From assembly GCA_903837135.1 (NCBI GenBank), contig CAILTK010000083.1, forward strand, positions 1 through 35,196: a DNA stretch of 35,196 bases, written 5' to 3'. A model generated the notes under the pieces. The model did not search any database. It was not told where the DNA came from and saw only the letters and a program-made list of their open reading frames with translations. Source of the DNA: an uncultured Caulobacterales bacterium. GTDB taxonomy: Bacteria; Pseudomonadota; Alphaproteobacteria; Caulobacterales; Caulobacteraceae. The position numbers and the translations under genes were made by a program. Within the stretch, counting starts at the first letter, position 1; each line of letters starts with the position of its first letter. Shown here piece after piece: positions 34,863-35,196 of the stretch.

Positions 34863-35196
34863 TCAGACCGGAGGGAGGCTTCTGGCGAGGTGCAGCTGCA
34901 GGCCGAGGCCTGCGGATTCGAACAGGTCGGTGATGGACTTGCGATCGCTGACGCCGGTTTCCGGCAGCCAAAGGGCTTCACGCAGGGCCTCGCTCTTCAG
35001 GTTGGGAGAGGCGATGTCCCAGTTGCGCGCCACCCCCTCGACCCGCCACAGGCCGCCCGACTTGGAATACGGCTGCACGGCGTAGCTGCGTTCGATCAAG
35101 CCGAGAACGTCGGCGCGCCCGGCGCGCGGCGCGAGCGAGGCGGCGTAGGCCTGGCGGATGGCGACGGGACCGTTGAGGGGCTCCGCGGCGCTCGCC
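34863..35196 (-). CDS. Partial unrecognised protein, N-terminus beyond the window
   Basis: The minus-strand frame stays open from the window edge to its stop at 34863-34865, about 110 residues. The edge codons read smoothly into the rest (AYAASLAPRAGRADVLGLIERSYAVQPYSK), so the true start is outside. No start codon inside the window has a good ribosome site. The visible C-terminus (LFESAGLGLQLHLARSLPPV) matches nothing I can name. It is followed after 9 bases by the GT4 gene, suggesting one operon. Confidence 0.65.
   Translation of the reverse strand, partial: ASAAEPLNGPVAIRQAYAASLAPRAGRADVLGLIERSYAVQPYSKSGGLWRVEGVARNWDIASPNLKSEALREALWLPETGVSDRKSITDLFESAGLGLQLHLARSLPPV

Noticed and set aside
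1-35196. CRISPR arrays, tRNA/rRNA genes, insertion sequences, prophage or toxin-antitoxin modules.
   Set aside because: Read through on both strands for spaced repeats, tRNA-like cloverleaf ends, transposase or integrase motifs; none was found.

Overview
The window is about 35 kb of gene-dense, roughly 70% G+C DNA that looks like ordinary chromosome of an alphaproteobacterium of the family Caulobacteraceae (Phenylobacterium- or Caulobacter-like). The evidence is a NtrZ-type periplasmic protein, a HolA/LptE/LeuS/DUF3576-lipoprotein block, and an HrcA closely resembling the Caulobacter protein as I remember it. I saw no rRNA, tRNA, CRISPR array, transposase, integrase or phage gene. The species assignment is inference from gene content.

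Left third (1-10.2 kb) is housekeeping. A minus-strand run DUF3576 lipoprotein - leuS - lptE - holA - YgjP-type metalloprotease covers leucyl-tRNA charging, LPS export to the outer membrane, the clamp-loader delta subunit and a zinc protease. It diverges from ntrZ, which points at a thiE-like gene. Then come yggS (PLP homeostasis), grpE-hrcA (chaperone cofactor and heat-shock repressor) and rph (RNase PH). The hrcA/rph gap has no CIRCE element but is filled with overlapping short dyads.

Middle (10.2-24 kb) is metabolism plus uncharacterised envelope proteins: an acyl-CoA dehydrogenase coupled to a small secreted protein, a small lipoprotein, aquaporin Z, a Rieske oxygenase, a membrane-anchored M20 peptidase, and the methionine pair metX-metW with a 4-base overlap. 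Next is a two-gene minus-strand unit of a Sel1-repeat probable lipoprotein followed 5 bases later by an exported right-handed beta-helix protein with Cys-rich 18-residue tandem repeats. An AI-2E/PerM-type membrane protein overlaps a NifR3/DusB-type dihydrouridine synthase by 4 bases; the tail of the synthase runs 127 bases antisense into an HTH regulator.

Right third (24-35 kb) is accessory. The HTH regulator is divergent from a FAD-dependent oxidoreductase. The gap between them holds two copies of a CTACCCAGATTGGG site, one extending to a perfect 17-bp inverted repeat, which is a good candidate operator pair. A DUF1203 gene is divergent from a GT4 glycosyltransferase, and five tandem 16-bp GACCGGTC units lie just upstream of the glycosyltransferase. 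Then come an asparagine-synthetase-type amidotransferase, a stand-alone zwf, a CorA transporter, a GmhB-like HAD phosphatase lacking the zinc-site cysteines, a GH16 hydrolase, a second GT4 enzyme and an unrecognised gene cut by the window edge. The sugar enzymes suggest surface polysaccharide work, but no complete pathway is visible.

Architecture: there are nine tail-to-tail gene pairs, several overlapping or separated by 1-3 bases, and I could see no stem-loop plus T-run terminator at any of them.
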